Source: Candidatus Moraniibacteriota bacterium (lineage in GTDB: Bacteria; Patescibacteriota; Minisyncoccia; Moranbacterales; UBA1568). From it: DNA of 32,040 nt. The notes under the pieces are model-generated. The model ran no database searches and was not told the origin of the DNA. It worked only from the letters and a program-made list of their open reading frames with translations. Location: assembly GCA_013336285.1 (NCBI GenBank), contig JAAXTX010000009.1, positions 1 to 32,040 of the forward strand. The letters are read 5' to 3'. Both the position numbers and the translations under genes were made by a program. Positions 1-8,689 of this stretch are shown here, in pieces. Position 1 is the stretch's first letter, and each line of letters opens with the position of its first letter.

Positions 1-1821
1 CGGATCGGAAACGTCGAAGAGCGAGAGTTTCACCTTGCTCTCCTCCCGCCCGATACCGAGAACGATATGCGGACCCAACGGATGCAGGTACGAGGAATAC
101 CCCGGGATCTTCAGTTCTCCGGTCTTTTTCGGATGTTCCGGATCGGAAAGATCCAGGACATAGAAGGGATCCGTTTCCTTGAAGGTCACCAGATACCCGC
201 GATCGCCGATGAATCGCGCGGAATAGATCCGTTCCCCCGCACCGAGACCGAGCAACTGACCAGTCACCCCGAGATTCCTATCGAGCACATACACATCGTT
301 CTCGCTCTGATCATTCGGAGTGGAGACCATAGGAAGGTAAGACCCGCGATTTCCGCCGACCGTCGTCGCGATGCGAAGACTACCGTCCGACTCGTCGAGC
401 GAATAGTCGTTGAGCGGCACTCCGGGAACGGACCCGGTCGCACCGATGGAAAAGTCACGGAGTGAGATTTTCACGATGCCGGTCCTTCCGAAGTCGCGGA
501 GATGTTTTTTCCCATAATCAGCCATCCGGTTCGTCATCTCGTTTTGCAGACGAAGCTGTTCATCCTGGCCTTTTCCCAATAACTCGTTCTGGAACAGACG
601 ACCGAATTCCATGGATTTCGCTTCCGGACCGATATCATACCCGGAAAGTCTTTCAAGACGCGCGCGGAAATCGACAGAGAACAGATCCCCGTTCTCGCGG
701 AAGAAATCAAGGATCGGCAGTATTGGATCGATCGATTCATCATAGGTGATGAACAGCGAATCGGTGCTCATATAGGCGACCGTCTGCCCCGATGAACCCG
801 TGAATGCGACCGTATCTCCGATCGTACCGGTCTGTGGATCGACGAACAAGGCCAAAAATACGGAATCGACCGAAGACACGGGGGTTCCCGGTCGATAGAT
901 ATCCGTGCACGCGATTTCCGAAGAGGTCGTTCCGGATGTCATCGTCCGGATCGGGCACGGGTTGGCGGTATTCACCCAGGTCCGCTCCACCAGATACAGT
1001 TTGTCTCCCGACTTCCGGGCTTCAAGAAGTATGCCGTTATCCGCGATAGTGAACGCCCATTTTTCCTTCGGATTTTTCCGGTCGGAAATATCATATCCGG
1101 TCACCGACCGGCCCGATGACTCGAACAACACCAATGTATTCCCGAAAAGAAGCGTCTCGCCCGTCTTTCCGATGGTACCGAGCAATGCCGCCTCACCCGC
1201 CGCCGAGACGGAAAATATATCCGTCGACGCGACCGGTTGATACGGTGGCATGAAGCCTATCTTATCCGTGACGCCGGCACCGGCGGAACCGGAAACCGCA
1301 GTCACTCCGTCCGCGGCGGGAGCGAGCATCGGCACGGGTTCGGGCCCGCCACGATACAGGTACCGCGGCTCACGCGAATAGTAGATATGGCTGCCGTCCG
1401 TCTTTACGATATCCGGTTCGTCGACACCTTCCGTGCGCACGTTCGTCTCGGATACCCGGAGTGCCGATTGATCCGATGCGCCGGATGGCGAGGTCGTCAT
1501 CGACAGCGGATTGGCAAATGACATCGCCGAACCTTCCTTCGACGACGTCGATCCGACATCCATCGCGCCGAAACCCTGTGCGGCACCGCTTCGAAACGAG
1601 CCATACCCGAGCGACTGCCCCTGGGACAGGTACTGCCGGAATTCCTCTTCGGACGCGAATTTTCCGACTCCCGGTTCTTTCCCCTTTTGAAGGATGTTAC
1701 CGACGGGTTCCGCCGCATCCCGAACGGAACGGAACAGAGGTATCGAAACGATCGCTCCGAATGAGAGAAGGGTGAGCAGTATCACGAGACCGGACACTAC
1801 CAATATCCTGTTTCGTTCCAT
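1..1821 (-). CDS. Secreted/membrane-anchored protein with C-terminal beta-propeller domain (Beta_propel-type); 3' end cut by window edge
   Basis: Open minus frame from ATG at 1821 (MERNRILVVSGLVILLTLLSFGAIVS..., N-terminal TM) to the window edge with no stop. Contains TNVRTEGVDEPDIVKTDGSHIYY, a hallmark-like motif of this family. Missing from the ORF track, probably because it lacks a stop in the window. Confidence 0.88.
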   Translation of the reverse strand, partial: MERNRILVVSGLVILLTLLSFGAIVSIPLFRSVRDAAEPVGNILQKGKEPGVGKFASEEEFRQYLSQGQSLGYGSFRSGAAQGFGAMDVGSTSSKEGSAMSFANPLSMTTSPSGASDQSALRVSETNVRTEGVDEPDIVKTDGSHIYYSREPRYLYRGGPEPVPMLAPAADGVTAVSGSAGAGVTDKIGFMPPYQPVASTDIFSVSAAGEAALLGTIGKTGETLLFGNTLVLFESSGRSVTGYDISDRKNPKEKWAFTIADNGILLEARKSGDKLYLVERTWVNTANPCPIRTMTSGTTSSEIACTDIYRPGTPVSSVDSVFLALFVDPQTGTIGDTVAFTGSSGQTVAYMSTDSLFITYDESIDPILPILDFFRENGDLFSVDFRARLERLSGYDIGPEAKSMEFGRLFQNELLGKGQDEQLRLQNEMTNRMADYGKKHLRDFGRTGIVKISLRDFSIGATGSVPGVPLNDYSLDESDGSLRIATTVGGNRGSYLPMVSTPNDQSENDVYVLDRNLGVTGQLLGLGAGERIYSARFIGDRGYLVTFKETDPFYVLDLSDPEHPKKTGELKIPGYSSYLHPLGPHIVLGIGREESKVKLSLFDVSDP

Positions 1822-1855
1822 AAAGAAAAATTAATGACACGTACATTGTATCATA

Positions 1856-1886
1856 ACGAAAATAAAACGACGCCCATGCGTCGTTC
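1856..1886 (-). terminator. Intrinsic terminator downstream of the DEAD-box helicase
   Basis: AACGACGcccatgCGTCGTT hairpin (1866-1885) followed on the minus strand by TTATTTTCG. Confidence 0.6.
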
Positions 1887-1909
1887 CATTCACGCTCCTT
1901 ACGGTTCGA

Positions 1910-3208
1910 TTATCGCCGTCCGCGACCGAAGTTCCTGACGTTCGGACGCGCATTCGCGGCGGTGCCCGCATCGATGAAGGTCAGGGCCTGGCCCATCTTC
2001 GTCCCGCGGCCGGTACGGCCGATGCGGTGGATGTAGTCCTCGTAGTTTTCCGGAAGATCGAAGTTGATGACATGGGTGATATCGGCAACGTCGAGTCCGC
2101 GTGCCGCGACGTCGGTCGCGACAAGCGCCTGGACATCCCCGTCACGAAAACGACGAAGTGCCCGCTCACGCTGACCCTGTGACTTGTCCCCATGAATCGA
2201 GTCTGCCCTGAACCCGCGTTTATCGAGGGCGAGCGCCAGATTGCTCGTTCCACGTTTCGTCTTGCGGAAGATAAGCACTTTCTTGAAATCCTCCTTGAGC
2301 AGGAGATCGTGCAGGATTTCGACCTTCTGATCGTTGTCCTTTACCGTAATGACGTTCTGTTCGACATTCTCCGACGTCGCGCGACTCTTCACCTCCACGG
2401 TGATCGGATCTTTGAGGAATTTCTGTGCCAGCTCGCCGATCTCTCGCGGCATCGTCGCGGAGAAAAACAATGTCTGGCGCTTTTCCTGCAACATGGCCAT
2501 GAGCTCCTTTATATCCTTCACGAAACCCATATCGAGCATGCGGTCGGCCTCGTCAAGCACGAGATTGTTGAACAGCGAAAGGTCGAGAACCCGACGCGAC
2601 ACGAGATCCTTGATCCGTCCCGGCGTACCGATGACGAATTCCGGCTTTCTCGAGATGGCCGCGATCTGTTTGGGAAATCCCGTTCCGCCGATTACGACAG
2701 CGGATCGGAGACCGAGCCCGCGGGTGAAATCACGAAACTCAGATTCCACCTGGAGCGCAAGCTCACGTGTCGGAACAAGAATAAGGGCCCGTTGGCTCCT
2801 ACTTCTGAGCGTTTTGTCGATAAGCGGGAGCAGGAAAGCCACGGTCTTACCCGTACCGGTGTTCGCGATACCGACGACATCACGGCCATCGAGCGCATGA
2901 GGGATTGCCCCGTCCTGGATCGGTGTCGGATTCACGAAACCGCGCGAAAACACGTTCCGCTTGATGCTGTCATGCATCTTGAAATCGGCGAAACGATGTG
3001 TCGGATTGAATTCCTCGGTATCCGTGGTCCGAATGGCTTTCTTTACGAACCGTGTCGGATCAAGGAGACGCTGGTCGACCGAAAGCTGTTTTTTCCGACT
3101 ACCCCCGTACTGTGACGGGCGGGAGGGTCCGGACGGACGTCCGCCACCGGCGCGGCGACCTTTGCCGATCTTCGAGATCATGCGCTTCTCTACACTCTTT
3201 CTCTGCAT
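1910..3208 (-). CDS. DEAD/DEAH-box RNA helicase (RhlE-like)
   Basis: Q-motif region FVNPTPIQDGAIPHAL, Walker A ANTGTGKT, PTRELALQ, VLDEADRMLDMGF, SAT, ATDVAARGLDV, HRIGRTGR. Start may be internal at MISKIGK (3181). Confidence 0.95.
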   Translation of the reverse strand: MQRKSVEKRMISKIGKGRRAGGGRPSGPSRPSQYGGSRKKQLSVDQRLLDPTRFVKKAIRTTDTEEFNPTHRFADFKMHDSIKRNVFSRGFVNPTPIQDGAIPHALDGRDVVGIANTGTGKTVAFLLPLIDKTLRSRSQRALILVPTRELALQVESEFRDFTRGLGLRSAVVIGGTGFPKQIAAISRKPEFVIGTPGRIKDLVSRRVLDLSLFNNLVLDEADRMLDMGFVKDIKELMAMLQEKRQTLFFSATMPREIGELAQKFLKDPITVEVKSRATSENVEQNVITVKDNDQKVEILHDLLLKEDFKKVLIFRKTKRGTSNLALALDKRGFRADSIHGDKSQGQRERALRRFRDGDVQALVATDVAARGLDVADITHVINFDLPENYEDYIHRIGRTGRGTKMGQALTFIDAGTAANARPNVRNFGRGRR

Positions 3209-3327
3209 ACTAAAATTTCTTCAGGGATAATTTCCCTATGACTTATATCGGCGACTTATGTTCGCCGTTTCCTACCTGGAAAGTCACATGAGATAAATCC
3301 CTGAAACCCTCGAAGTGGAAGTAAACA

Positions 3328-3356
3328 ATGATAACACGTATTTTGCTTCACGTCAA
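3328..3356 (-). promoter_or_regulatory. Putative sigma70-type promoter of the helicase gene (TTGACG-17 nt-TATCAT)
   Basis: Minus strand: TTGACG at 3356-3351, TATCAT at 3333-3328, 17-nt spacer, about 120 nt upstream of the first start codon. Confidence 0.5.
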
Positions 3357-3409
3357 TATTTTAGAGATAATACGGATATTATCCCTCCGATAAGGGAAAT
3401 GTAATAAAA

Positions 3410-3438
3410 ATCGGCCCGCGTTGACTCACGCGGACCGA
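3410..3438 (-). terminator. Intrinsic terminator-like hairpin downstream of the 3477-3911 gene
   Basis: CGGcCCGCGTtgactcACGCGGaCCG followed on the minus strand by ATTTTTATTAC. Confidence 0.55.
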
Positions 3439-3476
3439 AAACAAAAGTCGACGATATCCGACCCGACCATCCGTGG

Positions 3477-3911
3477 TCACGATTCGGCACGCTCCTTGAC
3501 ATCAAGGAACATGTAAGTTATCGACATGAGGAAACCCAGCCCTCCGCACGTCACGGTATATGCCGTCCATTCTATCAACCCCGCTCGACCGAACAACACA
3601 CCGATCAGGTCCGGTATTCCGCTTGCCGACGGCTGTAGCGACAACCACGGGTGAAACACCATCCAGAACATCGGGAACGCAATGAAACTGATTGCCCCGA
3701 AATACATCCCGACCAAAACGCCCCACGGCTGACTCGGTTTTCTCCGAATCAACAGCCAGAGAATCACTCCCCAAAGAGCGGAGACGACGAACGGCAGACC
3801 ATACCGGACCAACGGCAACGCCATCAGTTCCACTCCCAGAAACAGATTTCCGAAAATCGCGACGATAACGCCGGCAAAAATCGTCTTTTCGACAGTATCC
3901 AATGTCCTCAT
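3477..3911 (-). CDS. Hypothetical multi-pass membrane protein
   Basis: Several hydrophobic segments. Start MRTLDTVEK preceded by GGGAGGAGCGACA (SD); the track start at 3932 is longer. Confidence 0.65.
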   Translation of the reverse strand: MRTLDTVEKTIFAGVIVAIFGNLFLGVELMALPLVRYGLPFVVSALWGVILWLLIRRKPSQPWGVLVGMYFGAISFIAFPMFWMVFHPWLSLQPSASGIPDLIGVLFGRAGLIEWTAYTVTCGGLGFLMSITYMFLDVKERAES

Positions 3912-4014
3912 TGTCGCTCCTCCCGGCATCACGCCGATGTTTTATTAATGATCCGCTTCATGAACTCGGTTATTGACGCTGTATCATGTTACGGACTTCA
4001 TGTCAATGAGAACA

Positions 4015-4039
4015 CAAAGACAGCCCTGCGGGCTGTCTT
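4015..4039. terminator. Intrinsic terminator hairpin
   Basis: AAAGACAGCCCtgcGGGCTGTCTTT perfect stem between two genes. Confidence 0.65.
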
Positions 4040-4053
4040 TGGAAAAGACCCGG

Positions 4054-4263
4054 CTATTTCTCTTTCCCGAGACTCGTCGAGATCGACGCCACATATATGG
4101 CGGAAATGCCCACGAGTATATAGACGATCCTGGAAAGAATGGCGACGGAACCGAATATCGCCGAAACGAGGTCGAACCTGAACAGACCGAACAACCCCCA
4201 GTTCAGTCCGCCTACGATAAGCAGCACGAGCGCCACCCAGTCTAATACGTTGAGTTTACCCAT
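4054..4263 (-). CDS. DUF378 domain-containing small membrane protein
   Basis: MGKLNVLDWVALVLLIVGGLNWGLFGLFRFDLVSAIFGS... matches the DUF378 pattern (LxxIGxLNWGLxGLF). SD AAGGGGG upstream. Confidence 0.85.
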   Translation of the reverse strand: MGKLNVLDWVALVLLIVGGLNWGLFGLFRFDLVSAIFGSVAILSRIVYILVGISAIYVASISTSLGKEK

Positions 4264-4347
4264 ATGAACACCCCCTTTCATGTATAAGATCCGCTATCCC
4301 TTTCACAGAAACAAGATACCACGTATCGGGAAAGAATGTAAGTACGT

Positions 4348-6459
4348 TCAGTCCGCCTTCAACCAGAGTACGTCGGCAAGTCCGTCCGTAAAGAACGGGT
4401 CTCCGGAAAAATTCTTACCGAGCACCGGGTCGACGAATCGGACCTTGTCGGAGACGACGATTTCACCGGCTGCGGAAAGATCCCCCAAAAGGACATCACG
4501 TTCGGTGTCGATATCCGGCGCAATCCGATGCGTTACCAGCCATTTGATTCCGATATCGAGACTCGCGGTCCCGACGTATACCGATTCACCGTCCACCGTC
4601 ATGATCGGCGCCTTCCAAAAACGGGCATGGTGCCGCGATCGTACGGACCCGACAGCGGTCTGCTTCTGGAATCCGAAATCGTGCACGTGCGTATTCCAAA
4701 AGGACGGGGTCATCGGCGCGGTCGGATAACTCTGCTTCATGATCGCCGCTCCGGCGAGCCTGGTCATGTTCTCGATGGTCACCGGGTCGGAAAACTCCCA
4801 TCCCGCCCGGTCCATGGCCGCAATGAACGCGTCGTCATCCGTCGCGACGACGATGAAACTCAGCGGCTCCTGATTCGTTCCGGAAAAAGTCTCGGAGTAC
4901 CTCGGCAATCCGAGCCGGCCGAATGCACCGACGACATCGTCCGTAATTTCGGTCTGCACCGTCCGATCGACCGTGGCTCGTTGCGGATAATACGTCCTGC
5001 CCTGATAGACGTACCAAAGGACGGGAACGGCGACGATTGCGATGATCGAGACCTGACGGATCCCTGGGGACGAAAAAAGGTCGCGTGTTTCAGTTTTCGG
5101 TCTTCGGTTCGTTGATTCCGCCATACTGATACCGATGACGAGCCAAAGCGCGCCGAGCAGATGTCCGCCCCAGACATCGCTCAGGAAATGCACGCCGAGA
5201 TACAACCGGGAAAGTCCGACCGCCGAAATCGTCGCGAGCGCCAGGAAAAGGACAAGTGTCCGATACCGCCATCGTCGTTTCGCGGTGCGCAACAGGAAAT
5301 ACGCGATGAATCCGTAGAGCGCTGTCGCGAGCGCGGCATGTCCGCTCGGGAACGAGAACGACGACTCGATATAATAAGCTATCGACGGTCGAGGCCGGTG
5401 AACGAGATTTTTTCCGAGCGAAGCGAACAGCTGACTCCCTCCGACCGTCACTAGAAACGGCAGGATATATGACTTCCTGTTCCATAAGACGAGCAAGACC
5501 GAGAAGACGGCCATAACGATAATCACCATGTCCCGTCTCCCGAGCAGCGTAATCCACAGAAAGGCCCTTATGAATCCAGTATCCCTGAAGGCATACATGA
5601 GATTCGCGACACGCACGTCCACGGTCACGATGGGTTCCGCGGTCACGACACCCTCGATTACGCCGGAGAGGAGGGAGATTAGATACGTCGCGGCCAAAAG
5701 GGATACCGTGAGCGGCAAACCGGAAAAATTGGTTCGGTCGAACCGTCTTTTCATGAACGCGGTCAGAGCGGGGTGTCTTTTCAGGAATCCCCTGATTTCC
5801 GGAGTGTCCATGAAACCGCTCCATACCGATCGGATGACCGATTTGGAAATCCGAAAGAACGGACGGAGCCATTTGGCGAGTTGCCAGAGCAGCACGAGCA
5901 GGATCACGAGCAGGATCAGAAAAACGGACGCCCTCGTGAACCAGGTTTCTATCACTGCGGCCGCCCCGCCGAAGAAATATCCGAGCGCGATATGCGACCA
6001 GGACCAGAGTATCGCCACTGCCACGTCCCAGAGAAGAAATCGTCGCCAACTCATGTGAGACAATCCGGCGACAAACGGGATGATCGGCCTGAGCGGTCCG
6101 ATAAACCTCCCGAGAAACACGCTCTTCTCTCCGTGTGCCTGGAAGAATTTTTTTCCTTTTTCAAGGTACGTCGGGCGAAGGAAGCGATTGCCCTCGCGGA
6201 ACAGATCCTTCCCCTTCACGCCGAACCTATAGCCGATGGCATCGCCAAGTATCGCCCCGATCGTCACGAACCAGACCAGAATCCTGAAATGAAGATATCC
6301 TTGCGACGCGAAAAACCCGAACAGTATTATAATGAACGTTCCGGGAAACATGAGGCCGACGAAGGGCAGCGATTCCGCGAGCGCTATCGCGAACGCGAGA
6401 AAATAGCCGAGTGAACCCATGCGACTGAGGGATGGAAGCAGCGAGATCAGGGATTCCAT
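4348..6459 (-). CDS. DedA-family / PAP2 phosphatase / LssY C-terminal domain fusion membrane protein
   Basis: DedA-like N-terminus (ESLPFVGLMFPGTFIIILFGFFAS...GDAIGYRFG...FLGRFIGPLRPIIPFVAGLSHM). PAP2 motifs KxxxHRPRP, SFPSGHAA, SRLYLGVHFLSDV. LssY_C-like C-terminus (GWEFSDPVTIENM...HVHDFGFQK...HHARFW). Track start is 6528; 6459 preferred. Confidence 0.9.
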   Translation of the reverse strand: MESLISLLPSLSRMGSLGYFLAFAIALAESLPFVGLMFPGTFIIILFGFFASQGYLHFRILVWFVTIGAILGDAIGYRFGVKGKDLFREGNRFLRPTYLEKGKKFFQAHGEKSVFLGRFIGPLRPIIPFVAGLSHMSWRRFLLWDVAVAILWSWSHIALGYFFGGAAAVIETWFTRASVFLILLVILLVLLWQLAKWLRPFFRISKSVIRSVWSGFMDTPEIRGFLKRHPALTAFMKRRFDRTNFSGLPLTVSLLAATYLISLLSGVIEGVVTAEPIVTVDVRVANLMYAFRDTGFIRAFLWITLLGRRDMVIIVMAVFSVLLVLWNRKSYILPFLVTVGGSQLFASLGKNLVHRPRPSIAYYIESSFSFPSGHAALATALYGFIAYFLLRTAKRRWRYRTLVLFLALATISAVGLSRLYLGVHFLSDVWGGHLLGALWLVIGISMAESTNRRPKTETRDLFSSPGIRQVSIIAIVAVPVLWYVYQGRTYYPQRATVDRTVQTEITDDVVGAFGRLGLPRYSETFSGTNQEPLSFIVVATDDDAFIAAMDRAGWEFSDPVTIENMTRLAGAAIMKQSYPTAPMTPSFWNTHVHDFGFQKQTAVGSVRSRHHARFWKAPIMTVDGESVYVGTASLDIGIKWLVTHRIAPDIDTERDVLLGDLSAAGEIVVSDKVRFVDPVLGKNFSGDPFFTDGLADVLWLKAD

Positions 6460-6542
6460 AAGGAAACCGTGAAAAGATGAAAGGAAAGCCACACCCGATA
6501 TGTTCCCGTATTTCGGGAAAACAAGCAAGGATGCTTCCGCGG

Positions 6543-6840
6543 TCAGTCGGTTTTACGGCGTCCTATATTCCTAAGAACCTCGGGGAACCGTTCACCGAGA
6601 AGCCTCATCGAGTTCATGAGGGGAAGAAAGTCTGTAAGGAAATTATACGCCGCCGCGCCCTCCGGACCGAGTATCCGGGCAAAAACGAGCACGAGTCCGA
6701 TCACGTTCACGGTACCCCATATCACGAAATCCTGTTTCGCGATCGTCCCGACGGACCGTCCGATTTCGATCGCCTCGGGTATCTTGGAAAAGTCGTCCTT
6801 CATGAGCGCCACGTCGGCGGCTTCGATGGCCGCGTCCGTC
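6543..6840 (-). pseudogene. C-terminal remnant of a heavy-metal P1B-type ATPase
   Basis: Minus frame: RTDAAIEAADVALMKDDFSKIPEAIEIGRSVGTIAKQDFVIWGTVNVIGLVLVFARILGPEGAAAYNFLTDFLPLMNSMRL, the terminal portion of metal P-type ATPases. The catalytic upstream part is absent in this frame. Confidence 0.75.
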
Positions 6841-7080
6841 CGCCGCTTCCCGCTCGCCGATTCCGACCCATCGTTTCAATCGCTTCCAGAGAAGGATCCG
6901 CAGACCGAGGAGTTCCAAACCGATGACGATGATCCAGGACGCTGGAAACAACGGGATCAGATGCAGTAACAGACCGAATAGGACGAGAAAAGCGCCAAGT
7001 GGCTTCTTGAGCCATCCGTCCAGTTTCATCGTCTCCGTCATCCTGCTGATAGGATCGGGAGTTTCTTCCACGCGTTTCAT
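6643..7080 (-). CDS. Small membrane protein (first ~75 aa plausible) whose frame runs on over the P-type ATPase remnant
   Basis: MKLDGWLKKPLGAFLVLFGLLLHLIPLFPASWIIVIGLELLGLRILLWKRLKRWVG is a credible 2-TM protein. The C-terminus after GIGEREAADGR is low-complexity Arg-rich and overlaps the ATPase frame. Confidence 0.5.
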   Translation of the reverse strand: MKRVEETPDPISRMTETMKLDGWLKKPLGAFLVLFGLLLHLIPLFPASWIIVIGLELLGLRILLWKRLKRWVGIGEREAADGRGHRSRRRGAHEGRLFQDTRGDRNRTVRRDDRETGFRDMGYRERDRTRARFCPDTRSGGRGGV

Positions 7081-7171
7081 TTCTGCAGTATAACGTGAAA
7101 CGGCCCTGTTTCACAAAACCAGGAACGGGTATATCCGACCGATTTCCCGTTTCATTCATACCCCATATCGG

Positions 7172-7178
7172 CTATAAT
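7172..7178 (+). promoter_or_regulatory. Consensus -10 element (TATAAT) very close to the ATG at 7185
   Basis: ctaTAATaatgacATG; TATAAT at 7173-7178, ATG at 7185. Confidence 0.45.
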
Positions 7179-7184
7179 AATGAC

Positions 7185-8405
7185 ATGAATCACTTCGAGG
7201 AACCAGAAACGGACATCGTCGCACCTACCGACACGGTCATCCGGAAGGTACGGGATCTGCGTGCGTTCGGGAAGATCCTCGAATGGCACCGGGACGATCC
7301 CGAACGCCTCAAGGAGGTACTTGAGAATCCCGACCTGCTTCTCGACCATCTCGATCATGCGAACCGTCACCATGAGGAACGGTATAGCGAGACCTATCAT
7401 GCCTTCCGGGAAAAACTTCTCTTCCTGGCGAAGACACTCGATACCGAAGGACGTGAAGCGGGCGTCGGCACATCGAATACGTTCCGGGTCTTCGATCCGT
7501 CGACGGTTTCGGAACGGGTGTCCCCTTCCGTCGCCGGCTACATCGGTGAGCGGAAACTCAAGCAAATCACGCTCACCGGTCCGAACGGCGAACCGTATCT
7601 CGGCATCCCCGTGAATCCGGACCAGCCGGACCCCGTCGGCGCATACAGAAACGGCATGGCGATGCTCGCGTACGGATACGCCGCGAAAGGGGTTTTTCCG
7701 CAGCCGTTCTTCTTCGTGGAAGAGATCGGCGCGCATAACCTGCGGACCGGAAAACCGATTCCCGGATTGGAACACGAGGTAATCGGCATACAGGCTTTCA
7801 TGGAAGCGATACATGGTCCGTCCGTCGCACACATCATCGACCGCGACGGTCTTCATTGGCAGCATCGGTATTCCGCCCGCAAGGAGGATCATCTCCAGGA
7901 TTTTCTCCGATCGAACGCGGATTATGTCGCGTGGAGCGTGAGCGAGGCGGTTCGGGAATGGCCCGGACTCCTTCTAATCGACTGGAACGGGCTTCACCGG
8001 ACACTCGTCGAAAAGACGCGGCGCATGAACGGAATGGACGGCGGGTTGAAACTGTTCCATCACGATCTGCATTTCGGCAATACCATGATCCCGTTCAACG
8101 AGATCGGTTCCATACCCGATCCGCGCGGCATCGTCTTCATCGATCCGGACCTGAGCACCCTCTCCGCGGATCCTGCTCACGGACTTCGCAGGAACGATTA
8201 CCGCTACGAAAAGAAATCGACCGCGACGCGCGAGGAATTCTTCATGCCCGACAGCGTTCCCGACGGGTTGACCGAAGAAGAATGGGGCGGATCCATTCCC
8301 ATGGACGCCATGAGGCACCACGAGATCGTTTTCCGGGAAATCGAACGCAATTTCCGGAATGTCGGGAAATCGAATCGCTCCGGAAACATATCCGCGGCGG
8401 CATAA
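7185..8405 (+). CDS. Hypothetical protein with APH/protein-kinase-like catalytic motifs
   Basis: Long ORF; KLFHHDLHFGNTMI resembles the HxDxxxxN catalytic loop and GIVFIDPDLST a D-x-D metal site. Confidence 0.7.
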   Translation: MNHFEEPETDIVAPTDTVIRKVRDLRAFGKILEWHRDDPERLKEVLENPDLLLDHLDHANRHHEERYSETYHAFREKLLFLAKTLDTEGREAGVGTSNTFRVFDPSTVSERVSPSVAGYIGERKLKQITLTGPNGEPYLGIPVNPDQPDPVGAYRNGMAMLAYGYAAKGVFPQPFFFVEEIGAHNLRTGKPIPGLEHEVIGIQAFMEAIHGPSVAHIIDRDGLHWQHRYSARKEDHLQDFLRSNADYVAWSVSEAVREWPGLLLIDWNGLHRTLVEKTRRMNGMDGGLKLFHHDLHFGNTMIPFNEIGSIPDPRGIVFIDPDLSTLSADPAHGLRRNDYRYEKKSTATREEFFMPDSVPDGLTEEEWGGSIPMDAMRHHEIVFREIERNFRNVGKSNRSGNISAAA

Positions 8406-8421
8406 CCCGTAATGACACCCT

Positions 8422-8682
8422 ATGATCGATCACGATCAGGAAGAGATCACCGCTCCATCGACCCAGGAAGATCGCCTACGGACGGTCGCCGAAACGGCTC
8501 TCAACGAGTCCGGCATAGGCGGTCCCTGGCCGATCGTGGCGGATTGGCCGGACGGTCCACTGAAAGTTTTTGTGGCGCCGGCCGAATCCGACGGCGAACA
8601 CATGCCGAAGACCGTTTTACTCCTCATCGACTTCGATCATGCGGGTCACGGATACGTGGCTTTCCTCGGCGGCAACGACTGA
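8422..8682 (+). CDS. Hypothetical small protein
   Basis: 86-aa ORF 17 nt after the preceding CDS, non-shadow composition. Confidence 0.45.
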   Translation: MIDHDQEEITAPSTQEDRLRTVAETALNESGIGGPWPIVADWPDGPLKVFVAPAESDGEHMPKTVLLLIDFDHAGHGYVAFLGGND

Positions 8683-8689
8683 ACGGCTA

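Noticed and set aside
67-1775. Series of plus-strand ORFs (132, 95, 81, 111, 94 and 104 aa)
   Set aside because: All lie opposite the minus-strand beta-propeller gene that the track missed; Arg/Ser/Pro-rich shadow composition.
2192-3115. 307-aa plus-strand ORF
   Set aside because: Antisense shadow of the clearly conserved DEAD-box helicase; no recognisable motifs.
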